NCBI RefSeq assembly: GCF_011602485.2 | Contig: NZ_CP050022.2 | Location: forward strand, 6,902,001 to 6,966,000 | Source of the DNA: Bradyrhizobium sp. 1(2017) | Lineage (GTDB): Bacteria; Pseudomonadota; Alphaproteobacteria; Rhizobiales; Xanthobacteraceae | DNA: 64,000 bases | Direction of reading: 5' to 3' | In this document: in pieces, positions 17,295-25,066 of the stretch | Position numbering within the stretch: position 1 is the first letter of the stretch | Layout: each line of letters begins with the position of its first letter | Translations under genes and position numbers: made by a program | The notes under the pieces: generated by a model | Seen by the model: the letters and a program-made list of their open reading frames with translations, nothing else | What the model was told of the DNA's origin: nothing | Databases searched by the model: none

Positions 17295-18332
17295 ATGACC
17301 GACCTCATTCGCAGCGCAGGCTTGAGCTATTATCCGGAGGTCGCCCGGTCGGTCGGGCTCGACCCCAGGCAGATGATGCGCAAGGTGCGCCTGCCGCCGA
17401 CCTGTCTCGACAAGCCCGATACGCCCATCGCCGTCGCCGGCCTGCGCCGCCTGCTCGAATTGTCGGCCGAGGCATCCGGCGCCGAAGATTTCGGTCTACG
17501 CCTCGCCGAGCGGGGCGGCCTGACCAATTTCGGCGCGGTCGGCTTGATCGTGCGCGAGCAGGCGACCGTCGGCGAGGCCATCGAAGCCTTCTCGCGCTTC
17601 ATTCATGTCCATCATGACGGCATGCGGCTCGACGTCGTGCGTGCAAAGCGTACGGTGACGATCACGCTGCATCTGCGCGGCCGGCGGCCGACCGCGCCGC
17701 GCCAGGCGATCGACATGGCGCTCGGCAGCGTCCACCGCATCATCCAATCGCTGTTCAGCAGCGCTTGGCGGCCGCTGGAGGTGCACCTGCATTATCCGCC
17801 GCCCCGCGACCGCAAGCGCTATCGCGAGTTCTTCGGCTGCCGCGTGACCTTCAACGCGGATGGTGATGCAATCGTGCTGTCGGCGCACGACATGGAGCGG
17901 CGGGTCCCGAGCGCGCATCCGCTGATCGCGAGCTATCTGCGCAAGCGAATCGAGGCGATCGAGACGCGCCCCTCAAGCTGGGAGGCCAAGGTCGACGAGG
18001 TCGTGCGCATCCTGCTCGCCAGCGGCGACTGCACGGTCGAGCGCGTGGCAGAGCATCTCGCCTGCACGCGCCGCACCGTCCACCGCCACCTTGCCGCATC
18101 AGGCACGAGCTTCTCGGCCATCCTCGATGCGCAGCGCGCCGATCTCGTCACTCAGTTGATCGACGATCCCGGACGGCCGCTGGCCGACGTCGCCGTGCAG
18201 CTCGGCTTCTCCGCCCAGAGCGCCATGGCGCGCTGGTTCCGCGGACGCTTTGGCTGCACCATCTCCGCATGGCGCAAGGGCGCGCGGCCGCGGACGCCGC
18301 TGACCGGCGGGCCGGCGGCCACCGCGGCGTAG
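17295..18332 (+). CDS. AraC-family transcriptional regulator
   Basis: A 345-residue regulator: an N-terminal 'arabinose-binding' type domain of the OruR/ArgR-like class (about 15-200, with SYYPEVARSVGLDP and LTNFGAVGLIVREQATVGEA), then a C-terminal double HTH (about 235-330, VERVAEHLACTRRTVHRHLA and LADVAVQLGFSAQSAMARWF). The start has AGGAA nine bases upstream. The effector is not predictable. It diverges from the FixJ-like gene and ends two bases from the convergent nnrS stop. Confidence 0.88.
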   Translation: MTDLIRSAGLSYYPEVARSVGLDPRQMMRKVRLPPTCLDKPDTPIAVAGLRRLLELSAEASGAEDFGLRLAERGGLTNFGAVGLIVREQATVGEAIEAFSRFIHVHHDGMRLDVVRAKRTVTITLHLRGRRPTAPRQAIDMALGSVHRIIQSLFSSAWRPLEVHLHYPPPRDRKRYREFFGCRVTFNADGDAIVLSAHDMERRVPSAHPLIASYLRKRIEAIETRPSSWEAKVDEVVRILLASGDCTVERVAEHLACTRRTVHRHLAASGTSFSAILDAQRADLVTQLIDDPGRPLADVAVQLGFSAQSAMARWFRGRFGCTISAWRKGARPRTPLTGGPAATAA

Positions 18333-18334
18333 AT

Positions 18335-19546
18335 TCAGCGCGCCGGGGCGGCCATTCCCATGATGGCAAGTGCGCGTCGGCGGCTGCCAGCGAGCAGCGG
18401 ACCGAACGCGATCGCAAATCCGAGGAACGCGACCACCCAGCCGCAGGCCGCAATGTGCAGCAGCGCATTGCCATAAGCGGGCAACGCCACCGCGGCGACG
18501 CGCGCCAGCGCCGCGATGATGATCGCGAGATAGATCCCTTGTGTCGCCGGCGAGGCCGTCAGCGCCTGTCCGGTGTGGCCGAGGCTTGCGCGGGTCATCA
18601 CCGCAAGCGTCATGATTCCGGCCGCGCCCGTCATCCAGGCGTGAATGCCCGCGCTCGGCGCCAGCACGCCGAAGCCCGCCAACGCATTCAGGAGAAAGCC
18701 GAGCGGCACGAAGACGTACCCGACATGGAGGATCAGGATCAGCCGCTCGCGCGTGGTGCGGTCGCCGGCCCAGCGCGCAAGCCGCGCCAGATGCAGCCCG
18801 CCGACGAGCGCCATCGCGACGCCGGTGACGGCATTCAATGGCGCCACGATCCAGGAGATGAGTGCGAGCGCGCTGCACCCGATCACCGCGCCGTCGAAGC
18901 GTCCGAACGGTACCGGCAGGCGGCCGGGATTGAACTTGACCAGCCAGTTGCGGGTGAAGCTCGGGATGATGCGACCGCCGATCAGCGCAATCAACAGTAC
19001 GACCACGCCGATGCCGGCGCGGATACCGACATCGGCCGTCCCTTCGAAATGCGTTTCGAGGTGAAAGGCGATGTTGCCGGCAAGCAGCACCAGCACGAGC
19101 GCCACCACGGGCAGATTGCGCCAGTTGCCGCCTGCGATGATCTCACGCGTGGCGGCGGCAACGACCAGCGCCAGGAAGGCGGCATCGACGAGGAGCGCGA
19201 ACATCCAGCCGATGTCGGCAGACAGCGTCACCGCGACGCGCCCGGCAATCCAGACCACCAGCAGCGCAGCCAGCGAGGTGCCCTGGATCGGCAGCCGTCC
19301 GGTCCAGTTCGGGATCGCCGTGAACAGAAATCCGGTGATGACCGCAGGCAGGAAGCCGTAGAGCATCTCGTGGACATGCCAGTCGCGGGGGGCAAAGGCT
19401 GACGTCACCGACAGCTCGCCATAGAACATCGGCAGCCAGACCAGGATCGACAGGGCGGCCTGGATCGCGGCGAACAGGAAAAAGGGCCGAAAGCTGTTCG
19501 CAAACAGCGGCCAGCCCTCAAATTTGCGGGATCGGGCGCCAGCCAT
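18335..19546 (-). CDS. nnrS: NnrS family protein
   Basis: A 403-residue inner-membrane protein with about twelve hydrophobic segments. Recognisable NnrS features are PLFANSFRPFFLFAA at the N-terminus, RDWHVHEMLYGFLPAVITGFLFTAIPNWTGR in the first loop (cited in part), and RIIPSFTRNW mid-protein. NnrS proteins bind haem and copper and counter nitrosative stress during denitrification. The start has GGAG seven bases upstream. A palindromic TTG-N8-CAA box lies between it and the divergent nnrR, so both are likely under Crp/Fnr-type control. Confidence 0.92.
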   Translation of the reverse strand: MAGARSRKFEGWPLFANSFRPFFLFAAIQAALSILVWLPMFYGELSVTSAFAPRDWHVHEMLYGFLPAVITGFLFTAIPNWTGRLPIQGTSLAALLVVWIAGRVAVTLSADIGWMFALLVDAAFLALVVAAATREIIAGGNWRNLPVVALVLVLLAGNIAFHLETHFEGTADVGIRAGIGVVVLLIALIGGRIIPSFTRNWLVKFNPGRLPVPFGRFDGAVIGCSALALISWIVAPLNAVTGVAMALVGGLHLARLARWAGDRTTRERLILILHVGYVFVPLGFLLNALAGFGVLAPSAGIHAWMTGAAGIMTLAVMTRASLGHTGQALTASPATQGIYLAIIIAALARVAAVALPAYGNALLHIAACGWVVAFLGFAIAFGPLLAGSRRRALAIMGMAAPAR

Positions 19547-19608
19547 GGGTTCACTCCTGAAAATTCAAACCGGTGCCTGGAAAAATACTGCCGTCAGGCC
19601 GGCCCGTT

Positions 19609-19622
19609 TTGCGCTATCGCAA
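19609..19622. promoter_or_regulatory. FixK2/NnrR-type box between nnrS and nnrR
   Basis: TTGCGCTATCGCAA has perfect 5-bp inverted half-sites and fully matches the Bradyrhizobium FixK2 pattern TTG(A/C)-N6-(T/G)CAA. Its centre is about 60 bases from the nnrR start and 70 from the nnrS start, so it could serve either or both. The site is read directly; regulator identity is inferred. Confidence 0.75.
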
Positions 19623-19674
19623 ACTGCCCGACGATTGCAGGTGCCATCACACTCCCGAGCGCCAAGGAGACAGA

Positions 19675-20385
19675 ATGGCCAAGGTCGACACATCGCTGGT
19701 TGCGCATTTGCCGCTGTTCGGGGGCCTCAAGCCGGAGGACCTCGAGGAAATCCTGCGCGAGGCCCGCTCGGCCCGTTACCCCAAGAACAGCGCCATTTTC
19801 GAGCAGGGGGCGGACGCGCAGTCCTTCTTCCTGCTGCTGCACGGCCACGTCCGCGCCGCCAAGACCACGCCGACCGGCGAGCAGATCGTCGTGCGTTATG
19901 TCGCGCCCGGCGAGACCTTCGGGCTCGCGATGGCAATCGGAGCCAACCGCTACCCCGCGACCGCGATGGCGGTCGACGACAGCGTGGTGCTGGTCTGGCC
20001 GAATTCGGCCTGGCCGCGTCTGGTCGAACGGTTTCCCTCGCTCGCCGTCAACACCATGCAGACCGTGGGCATGCGGCTGCAGGAGAGCCACACCCGCATC
20101 CTGGAGATGTCGACCCAGCAGGTCGAGCAGCGCGTCGCGCATGTGCTGCTGCGACTCGCCAAGCAGTCCGGCAAGAAGCTCGATCACGGCATCGAGATCG
20201 ACTTCCCGATCAGTCGCCAGGACATCGCACAGATGACCGGCACCACGCTGCACACCGTCAGCCGCATCTTAAGCGGCTGGGAGAGCCAAGGCCTCGTCGA
20301 GAGCGGCCGTCAGCGCATCATCCTGCGTGAACCGCACAGGATCGTCGTGCTGGCGGAGCGGAGCCCCGACAGCGGCGCGGCATGA
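19675..20385 (+). CDS. nnrR: Crp/Fnr-family regulator, NnrR-type
   Basis: A 236-residue regulator: cyclic-nucleotide-like sensory domain (about 15-130) and a Crp-type HTH (about 165-225). It lacks the N-terminal cysteine cluster of oxygen-sensing FNR. In the recognition helix TLHTVSRILSG, His replaces the FNR specificity glutamate while Ser-Arg is kept. This fits an NO-responsive NnrR/Dnr-type activator. The start at 19675 follows AAGGAGA; 34 extra in-frame codons upstream overlap the box region. Placement beside nnrS and nirK supports the name. Confidence 0.85.
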   Translation: MAKVDTSLVAHLPLFGGLKPEDLEEILREARSARYPKNSAIFEQGADAQSFFLLLHGHVRAAKTTPTGEQIVVRYVAPGETFGLAMAIGANRYPATAMAVDDSVVLVWPNSAWPRLVERFPSLAVNTMQTVGMRLQESHTRILEMSTQQVEQRVAHVLLRLAKQSGKKLDHGIEIDFPISRQDIAQMTGTTLHTVSRILSGWESQGLVESGRQRIILREPHRIVVLAERSPDSGAA

Positions 20386-20420
20386 GAGAGGCGCCAGGAC
20401 GTTTTTTGCTCGGGGTGGGA

Positions 20421-20460
20421 GCGAGGGGGCGCTCCGCTTACGGCGAAAGCGCGCCCTCGC
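20421..20460. terminator. Hairpin between convergent nnrR and the DUF1858 gene
   Basis: Arms GCGAGGGGGCGCT (20421-20433) and AGCGCGCCCTCGC (20448-20460) pair at 12 of 13 positions around a 14-base loop, in the gap between convergent genes. There is a T-run (GTTTTTTG) just before it on the plus strand. A shared terminator is plausible. Confidence 0.45.
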
Positions 20461-20500
20461 CCGGGAACTCGCGCGCGTCCGGCGCGAATTCCGAAACCCG

Positions 20501-20698
20501 TCACGCCGGCACGCAGTCGCACAGCGCGGCGAGGAATTTCTCGCGGTCGACCCCATGCTCGCGGCAGGCGTCGTCTACCGTGTGGAACATCGCGATCGGA
20601 CAGCCGACACACGCCATTCTGAAAGCGAGAAACACGCGGATCGTGTGCGGCGCGGTGCGCATGATGTCGTCGACCAGATCGTCGGATCGGAAAGACAT
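20501..20698 (-). CDS. DUF1858 small redox protein
   Basis: A 65-residue cytosolic protein of the DUF1858 / 'hybrid-cluster-associated redox disulfide' family. Family features are SDDLVDDIMRTAPHTIRVF and the CxxC in ACVGCPIAMFHTVDDAC, plus FLAAL near the end. It has four clearly placed cysteines: the CxxC pair, one in DDAC, and a terminal CDC. The start at 20698 follows GGAG at good spacing; a longer frame upstream is not credible. A TTG-N8-CAA box 50-62 bases upstream suggests FixK2/NnrR control. The role is unknown; context suggests redox or NO-related work during denitrification. Confidence 0.82.
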   Translation of the reverse strand: MSFRSDDLVDDIMRTAPHTIRVFLAFRMACVGCPIAMFHTVDDACREHGVDREKFLAALCDCVPA

Positions 20699-20746
20699 GG
20701 ACAACTCCGTTCCGAAACGACGATAGCGGAGCGGTTGGGAGGATCT

Positions 20747-20760
20747 TTGTTGAGGCGCAA
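20747..20760 (-). promoter_or_regulatory. FixK2/NnrR-type box upstream of the DUF1858 gene
   Basis: TTGTTGAGGCGCAA has the TTG-N8-CAA frame; only the fourth base departs from TTG(A/C)-N6-(T/G)CAA. The centre is about 55 bases from the start codon at 20698, a normal activator distance. It has the same form as the site before nirK. Confidence 0.6.
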
Positions 20761-20781
20761 GCTGTTGCCAGTTCCTCAGCT

Positions 20782-20888
20782 CGTCATTCCGGGGCGCGCC
20801 GCCATCCAAGTCGGCTCGCCGACTTGGATCTTCGTATCTGCCGAACTCGGGTAAACCCGAGTTCGGGTGGCGCGAGCCCGGAATGACG
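20782..20888. repeat. Composite palindromic repeat with cloverleaf-like folding
   Basis: The outer arms begin CGTCATTCCGGG and end CCCGGAATGACG. Between them are two separate hairpins: 20804-20829 (12-bp arms ATCCAAGTCGGC and its complement, 2-base centre) and 20841-20866 (11-bp stem CCGAACTCGGG, TAAA loop). The whole could fold as a three-way junction. It lies between the DUF1858 promoter and the hemN stop. The outer sequence is a familiar Bradyrhizobium intergenic repeat. Confidence 0.85.
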
Positions 20889-20894
20889 GAGAGA

Positions 20895-22247
20895 CTACAC
20901 CGCCCGGCTGTGAAGCTGCTTGCCCGGATCCAGATGCGCGTCGAACGCCGCCGCGACGCTGCGGACCAGGAAGCGCGAATCCCTTGCGACCGCGAGCCGG
21001 TCGCCCTCCAGCCTGACGACACCGTCGGAGATCAGCGGCTTCAGACGCGATGCCGATTTCAACGTCGCCTCGGGATCCGCGCCATGACGGGCGCAGATGC
21101 CGCCGACATCGGCGCCGAACTCGCACATGATGCGCTCGATGATGTCGGCGCGCAACCGGTCGTCGTCAGTCAGCCCATAGCCCTTCGCGGTGGCGAGGCG
21201 CCCGGCACCGATGCTCTGCGCGTAGGCGCCGATCTGCACCTCGTTCTGGACGTAGCCCTGCGGCAAATGTCCGATCGCGCTTGCGCCGAAACCGAGCAGG
21301 ACCTCACCCTTGTCGGTGGTGTAGCCCTGGAAATTGCGCCGCAGCGTCCGCTCCTCAAAGGCCACGGCCATCGAATCGGCGGGTCGCGCGAAATGATCGA
21401 GCCCGACCTGCACGTAGCCGGCCTCTTTCAGCGCATTCGCGATCGCGCAACCCTGGTCGTGACGCGCAGGACCGTCGGGCAGGACGGCCTCGTTGATCAT
21501 GCGCTGGTGCTTCTTGAAATCAGGCACATGGGCATAGCCAAACACCGAGAAGCGGTCGGGCGCGAGCGCGAGCGCGCGCCGGACCGTGTCCAGGCACGAG
21601 GCGACGGTCTGATGCGGCAGCCCGTAGATCAGGTCGAAATTGACTCCCGCGATATCGGCACGCCGGAGCATGTCGACGACGGACGCCGTCTGCTCGAAAC
21701 TCTGCACGCGGTTGATCGCGCGTTGCACGACGGGATCGAAGCTCTGAACCCCGAGGCTCGCGCGATTGACGCCGGAAAGGCGCATTGCCTCCACCATGTC
21801 GGCGGTCAGCGTCCGTGGATCGATCTCGACCGCGATTTCCGCCGTCGGCAACACGAAGAATGCGCGACGCATCACGGCCATCAACTCGACGAGAGCTTCC
21901 GGCGCCATGATCGTCGGCGTGCCGCCGCCGAAGTGAATGTGCTCGACCTTGATGCGGCGGCCGATGGTGTCGGCCACCTGCTCGATCTCGCTGCGCAACG
22001 TCCGCTGATAGGCCGCGATCAGGTCGTCGCGGCGGACGATCTGGGTATGGCAGCCGCAATACCAGCACATCTCGCGGCAGAACGGCACATGCAGATAGAG
22101 CGACGCGCTGGCGCCTGCCGGGAGTTCGGCGAGCCAGCCCGCATAGGTGTCTCCACCGATCGCGGGCGAAAAGTGGGGGGCGGTCGGATAGCTCGTATAC
22201 CGCGGCAATCTCTCTTCGCCGTAGCGCGCCGCAAGATCGACTCTCAT
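20895..22247 (-). CDS. hemN: Oxygen-independent coproporphyrinogen III oxidase
   Basis: A 450-residue radical-SAM enzyme that decarboxylates coproporphyrinogen III to protoporphyrinogen IX without oxygen, in the cytoplasm. Visible features are the N-terminal LPRYTSYPTAPHF, the iron-sulfur motif CREMCWYCGC (about residue 58-67), HIHFGGGTPT, and the C-terminal HemN domain with QGYTTDKGEVLLGFGASAIG. It supplies haem under low oxygen, fitting the nearby nitrite respiration genes. A perfect FixK2-type box is centred 89 bases upstream. In B. japonicum hemN2 is FixK2-dependent. Confidence 0.95.
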   Translation of the reverse strand: MRVDLAARYGEERLPRYTSYPTAPHFSPAIGGDTYAGWLAELPAGASASLYLHVPFCREMCWYCGCHTQIVRRDDLIAAYQRTLRSEIEQVADTIGRRIKVEHIHFGGGTPTIMAPEALVELMAVMRRAFFVLPTAEIAVEIDPRTLTADMVEAMRLSGVNRASLGVQSFDPVVQRAINRVQSFEQTASVVDMLRRADIAGVNFDLIYGLPHQTVASCLDTVRRALALAPDRFSVFGYAHVPDFKKHQRMINEAVLPDGPARHDQGCAIANALKEAGYVQVGLDHFARPADSMAVAFEERTLRRNFQGYTTDKGEVLLGFGASAIGHLPQGYVQNEVQIGAYAQSIGAGRLATAKGYGLTDDDRLRADIIERIMCEFGADVGGICARHGADPEATLKSASRLKPLISDGVVRLEGDRLAVARDSRFLVRSVAAAFDAHLDPGKQLHSRAV

Positions 22248-22329
22248 GTCTTACCCATTCGTAGATCGGTGCCGCGCGTCGCGGCAAATCCCGGATGGCA
22301 TTAGATTACCCGTTCCCGGACGAGCGACC

Positions 22330-22343
22330 TTGCGCTCGCTCAA
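22330..22343. promoter_or_regulatory. FixK2-type box between hemN and the small membrane protein gene
   Basis: TTGCGCTCGCTCAA fully matches TTG(A/C)-N6-(T/G)CAA. It lies 83 bases from the hemN start and 61 bases from the divergent start at 22404, so one box may drive both. No other close match is seen in this gap. Confidence 0.75.
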
Positions 22344-22403
22344 AGTCCGATCGCCGGATTTGGCTAACGATGGCGTTTGATCATCGTTATCTGGAGATAG
22401 GCC

Positions 22404-22610
22404 ATGGCGTCGTACGCGCTCGATCTCGTTCTCTGGCTTGCCGGCATCCGCGGCCACATCCCGCGCTTCGACGATTTCCGTCCTGTTCCTGCGGCGCCCG
22501 CAACCGGCGCAAATTATCTGATGCGCGTCCTGGCCATCATGGCCAGCGTGTTTGCCGCGCTGTCGCTCGCGGTCTGGGGCACAGTCTGGATGGCAATACG
22601 CCTGCTCTGA
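22404..22610 (+). CDS. Small membrane protein, FixK2-boxed, unknown function
   Basis: A 68-residue protein. The N-terminal half is soluble (GIRGHIPRFDDFRPVP), the C-terminal half is one hydrophobic helix (about residues 40-66, VLAIMASVFAALSLAVWGTVWMAI). The ATG follows CTGGAGATAGGCC, an acceptable ribosome site. It diverges from hemN and shares the FixK2-type box. A small FixK2-regulated gene occupies this position in B. diazoefficiens as I recall. Function unknown; it may accompany a haem or nitrite-respiration membrane complex. Confidence 0.7.
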   Translation: MASYALDLVLWLAGIRGHIPRFDDFRPVPAAPATGANYLMRVLAIMASVFAALSLAVWGTVWMAIRLL

Positions 22611-22758
22611 TCGAGCCTGGGTTGGCGGCCGAATGCAATTCAACATGCGAACGATTTGCCGCTTGCGCGCCTGATGCCGCGACATCGGCTGTTCTCATCG
22701 TCGACGTCGCCCCGGGCGCCCCCTTAAGGAATTCACCGGAGGCAAATCCGGCAGAAGG

Positions 22759-22772
22759 TTGTTGCAGCGCAA
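22759..22772 (+). promoter_or_regulatory. FixK2/NnrR-type box upstream of nirK
   Basis: TTGTTGCAGCGCAA has TTG-N8-CAA; 13 of 14 positions fit TTG(A/C)-N6-(T/G)CAA. The centre is about 75 bases before the nirK start, which allows a box at about -41 with a short leader. Confidence 0.65.
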
Positions 22773-22840
22773 ATCATCTTGCCGTGATCGGCGCAGACTG
22801 CATCCGTCATCAAAATCACTTCAGATGAAGGATGCTTCCG

Positions 22841-23965
22841 ATGTTCACCCGCAGAGCCGCACTGATCAGCGCCGCCGCGACAGCTCTGATGCTCGCGACA
22901 CCCGCCTTCGCTGCCAGCGATCTCAAGCTGCCGCGGCAGAAGGTCGAACTGGTCGCACCGCCCTTCGTGCATGCGCACGAACAGGCCACGACACAAGGCC
23001 CCAAGATCGTCGAGTTCAAGCTCAACATCGAAGAGAAGAAGGTCGTCATCGACGACAAGGGCACCACGTTCCAGGCCATGACCTTCAACGGTTCGATGCC
23101 GGGCCCGATGATGGTCGTCCATGAAGGCGACTATGTCGAAGTGACGCTGGTCAATCCATCGACCAACACCATGCCGCACAATATCGACTTCCACTCCGCG
23201 ACCGGTGCGCTCGGTGGCGGCGAGCTGACCCTGGTCAATCCCGGCGAGCAGGTCGTGCTGCGCTGGAAGGCAACGCGGACCGGCGTTTTCGTGTATCACT
23301 GCGCCCCGGGCGGTCCGATGATCCCCTGGCACGTCGTCTCCGGCATGAACGGCGCGGTGATGGTGCTGCCGCGCGAGGGCCTCAACGACGGCAAGGGCCA
23401 CGCGCTGAAATACGACAAGGTCTACTATGTCGGCGAGCAGGACATGTATGTGCCGCGCGACGAGAAGGGCAACTTCAAATCCTACGATTCGCCGGGCGAA
23501 GCCTTCACCGAGACCGAAGAGGTGATGAAGAAGCTGATTCCCACGCACGTCGTGTTCAACGGCAAGGTCGGCGCGCTGACCGGCAAGAACGCGCTGACGG
23601 CGAAGGTCGGCGAGAACGTGCTGATCGTGCATTCGCAGGCCAACCGCGACAGCCGTCCGCATCTGATCGGCGGCCACGGCGACTATGTCTGGGAGACCGG
23701 CAAGTTCTCCAACGCGCCTGAGACGGATCTCGAGACCTGGTTCATCCGCGGCGGTTCTGCGGGAGCGGCGCTGTACAAGTTCCTGCAGCCCGGCATCTAC
23801 GCCTATGTCACGCATAACCTGATCGAAGCCGCAAACCTCGGCGCCACCGCGCACTTCAAGGTGGAAGGCAACTGGGACGATGACCTGATGACCCAGGTGA
23901 AGGCGCCGGCGGAAATCCCGCCGCGGACACAAGGCGCCCTTCAGACCGGTCGCAAGATCAACTGA
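22841..23965 (+). CDS. nirK: Copper-containing nitrite reductase (NO-forming)
   Basis: A 374-residue periplasmic two-cupredoxin enzyme that reduces nitrite to NO. The signal has a Tat-like start ([23 protein letters not shown]). Type 1 copper ligands are His in MPHNIDFH, then Cys, His and Met in [18 protein letters not shown]. Type 2 copper ligands are His in DFH, His in YHC and His in VTHNLIEA. The catalytic Asp (NIDFH) and His (LIGGHGD) are present. I prefer the ATG at 22841 because AAGGA is 8 bases upstream; the ATG at 22832 would place AAGG against the codon. Confidence 0.97.
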   Translation: MFTRRAALISAAATALMLATPAFAASDLKLPRQKVELVAPPFVHAHEQATTQGPKIVEFKLNIEEKKVVIDDKGTTFQAMTFNGSMPGPMMVVHEGDYVEVTLVNPSTNTMPHNIDFHSATGALGGGELTLVNPGEQVVLRWKATRTGVFVYHCAPGGPMIPWHVVSGMNGAVMVLPREGLNDGKGHALKYDKVYYVGEQDMYVPRDEKGNFKSYDSPGEAFTETEEVMKKLIPTHVVFNGKVGALTGKNALTAKVGENVLIVHSQANRDSRPHLIGGHGDYVWETGKFSNAPETDLETWFIRGGSAGAALYKFLQPGIYAYVTHNLIEAANLGATAHFKVEGNWDDDLMTQVKAPAEIPPRTQGALQTGRKIN

Positions 23966-23973
23966 CGAACCAG

Positions 23974-24004
23974 AAGGGGCCGGGAACAACCGGCCCCTTT
24001 TTCT
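23974..24004 (+). terminator. Rho-independent terminator between nirK and nirV
   Basis: A 10-bp stem (AAGGGGCCGG with CCGGCCCCTT) around a 6-base loop is followed directly by a T-rich tract (TTTTTCTTT). This is the clearest intrinsic terminator in the window. The nirV ATG is only 15 bases further, so nirV is probably expressed by partial read-through. Confidence 0.9.
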
Positions 24005-24018
24005 TTCGGGGGATCATC

Positions 24019-24897
24019 ATGCTGATCGCGTTCAAGCTGAAATTGGCGCTGGCCTGCGCGGCCGGACTCGCGGGACCGCTGGCGGTCGCGCCGCTCGTCT
24101 CCGAGATAGCGACGCACACGGCAGGTGGCGAGCCGGCGATCGTCGAGATCGCCGCGGGCAGCTTCCTCTATCGCGAGGCCGGCGATTTCACGCGCGCCGG
24201 ACAGCAGGCCGAAGCACCGCTGCGAATGATTCGCTTCAACAGGCCGCTCCGCATCATGCGTGACCAGGTTTCCTCGGCCGACTTCCAGCTCTGCGTGCAG
24301 GATGGCGCATGCCGCGCGCTGGGCCGCGACGTCGCCGTCGCGCCGGATCGCCCTGCGGTGCAGGTGAGCTGGTACGACGCCGAAGCCTATGCGGGCTGGC
24401 TGTCGCGCAAGACCGGCAGGCATTATCGTCTGCCGAGCGACGAGGAATGGGCATTTGCCGCCGGCAGCCGCTTCAAGGATGACGGCGCGCCGGTCGACTC
24501 ACGCGATCCTTCGAAGCGCTGGATCAGCCGTTACGAGCGCGAGTCCGAGCGCGGCTCCTCCGACACGACCGTTTATCCGTTCGGCAAATTCGGCCTGAAC
24601 GAGCACGGCCTCGAGGACGTCTCCGGCAATGTCTGGGAATGGACATCGACCTGCTTCGTCCGCTCGCGGGTCGACGAGAGCGGCAATGCGATCCGCCCCA
24701 CCGTGAATTGCGGCGTGCGCGTCGCGGAAGGCGTTCACCGTGCCTATGTCACCGATTTCATCCGCCACGCCCGCGCCGGCGGCTGCGCGCAAGGCGTGCC
24801 GCCCGCCAATCTCGGCTTCCGCCTGGTGCGGGAGGAGACGTCGTGGTTGGTCAGCGTGTCGCAGCGCCGGAGTAAGACGTGGCCGGTAAGATCATAG
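24019..24897 (+). CDS. nirV: NirV, formylglycine-generating-enzyme-like protein
   Basis: A 292-residue SUMF1/FGE-fold protein with an N-terminal hydrophobic export segment (LALACAAGLAGPLAVAP). Family motifs are ITEVS-equivalent VSSADFQLCVQDG, PAVQVSWYDAEAYAGWLSRKTG, YRLPSDEEWAFAAG, HGLEDVSGNVWEWTS and the terminal NLGFRLVRE. NirV accompanies nirK in many denitrifiers; its role is not established, with maturation of nitrite reductase as the usual proposal. It follows nirK by 53 bases, with a terminator between. Confidence 0.9.
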   Translation: MLIAFKLKLALACAAGLAGPLAVAPLVSEIATHTAGGEPAIVEIAAGSFLYREAGDFTRAGQQAEAPLRMIRFNRPLRIMRDQVSSADFQLCVQDGACRALGRDVAVAPDRPAVQVSWYDAEAYAGWLSRKTGRHYRLPSDEEWAFAAGSRFKDDGAPVDSRDPSKRWISRYERESERGSSDTTVYPFGKFGLNEHGLEDVSGNVWEWTSTCFVRSRVDESGNAIRPTVNCGVRVAEGVHRAYVTDFIRHARAGGCAQGVPPANLGFRLVREETSWLVSVSQRRSKTWPVRS

Positions 24898-24936
24898 CGG
24901 CACGCATCATTTTCCCATGGACGTCTCGGTGCGCTA

Positions 24937-24953
24937 CTTAGAATGAATCTAAA
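24937..24953 (+). promoter_or_regulatory. Candidate iron control element 1, upstream of ferric-iron importer
   Basis: CTTAGAATGAATCTAAA fits TTTRGAAYNRTTCYAAA at 15 of 17 positions; its core TTAGA-N5-TCTAA is a perfect inverted repeat. It lies 114 bases before the start codon at 25067. Control by Irr or a Fur-family regulator is inferred. Confidence 0.7.
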
Positions 24954-24958
24954 TTGTA

Positions 24959-24975
24959 TTTGGAATCCCTCTAAG
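24959..24975 (+). promoter_or_regulatory. Candidate iron control element 2, tandem with the first
   Basis: TTTGGAATCCCTCTAAG fits the same 17-base pattern at 14 positions; core TTGGA-N5-TCTAA. Its centre is 22 bases from that of the first site, two helical turns, so two regulator dimers could bind on the same face. Confidence 0.6.
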
Positions 24976-25066
24976 TCATGTCCCTCGCGACATCGCGTCG
25001 CTGACTTCGCCGCAGCGGCTGCGCTACTCAATCGAACTTTCAATCGCGCGCCTGGGAGCAGCCCTC

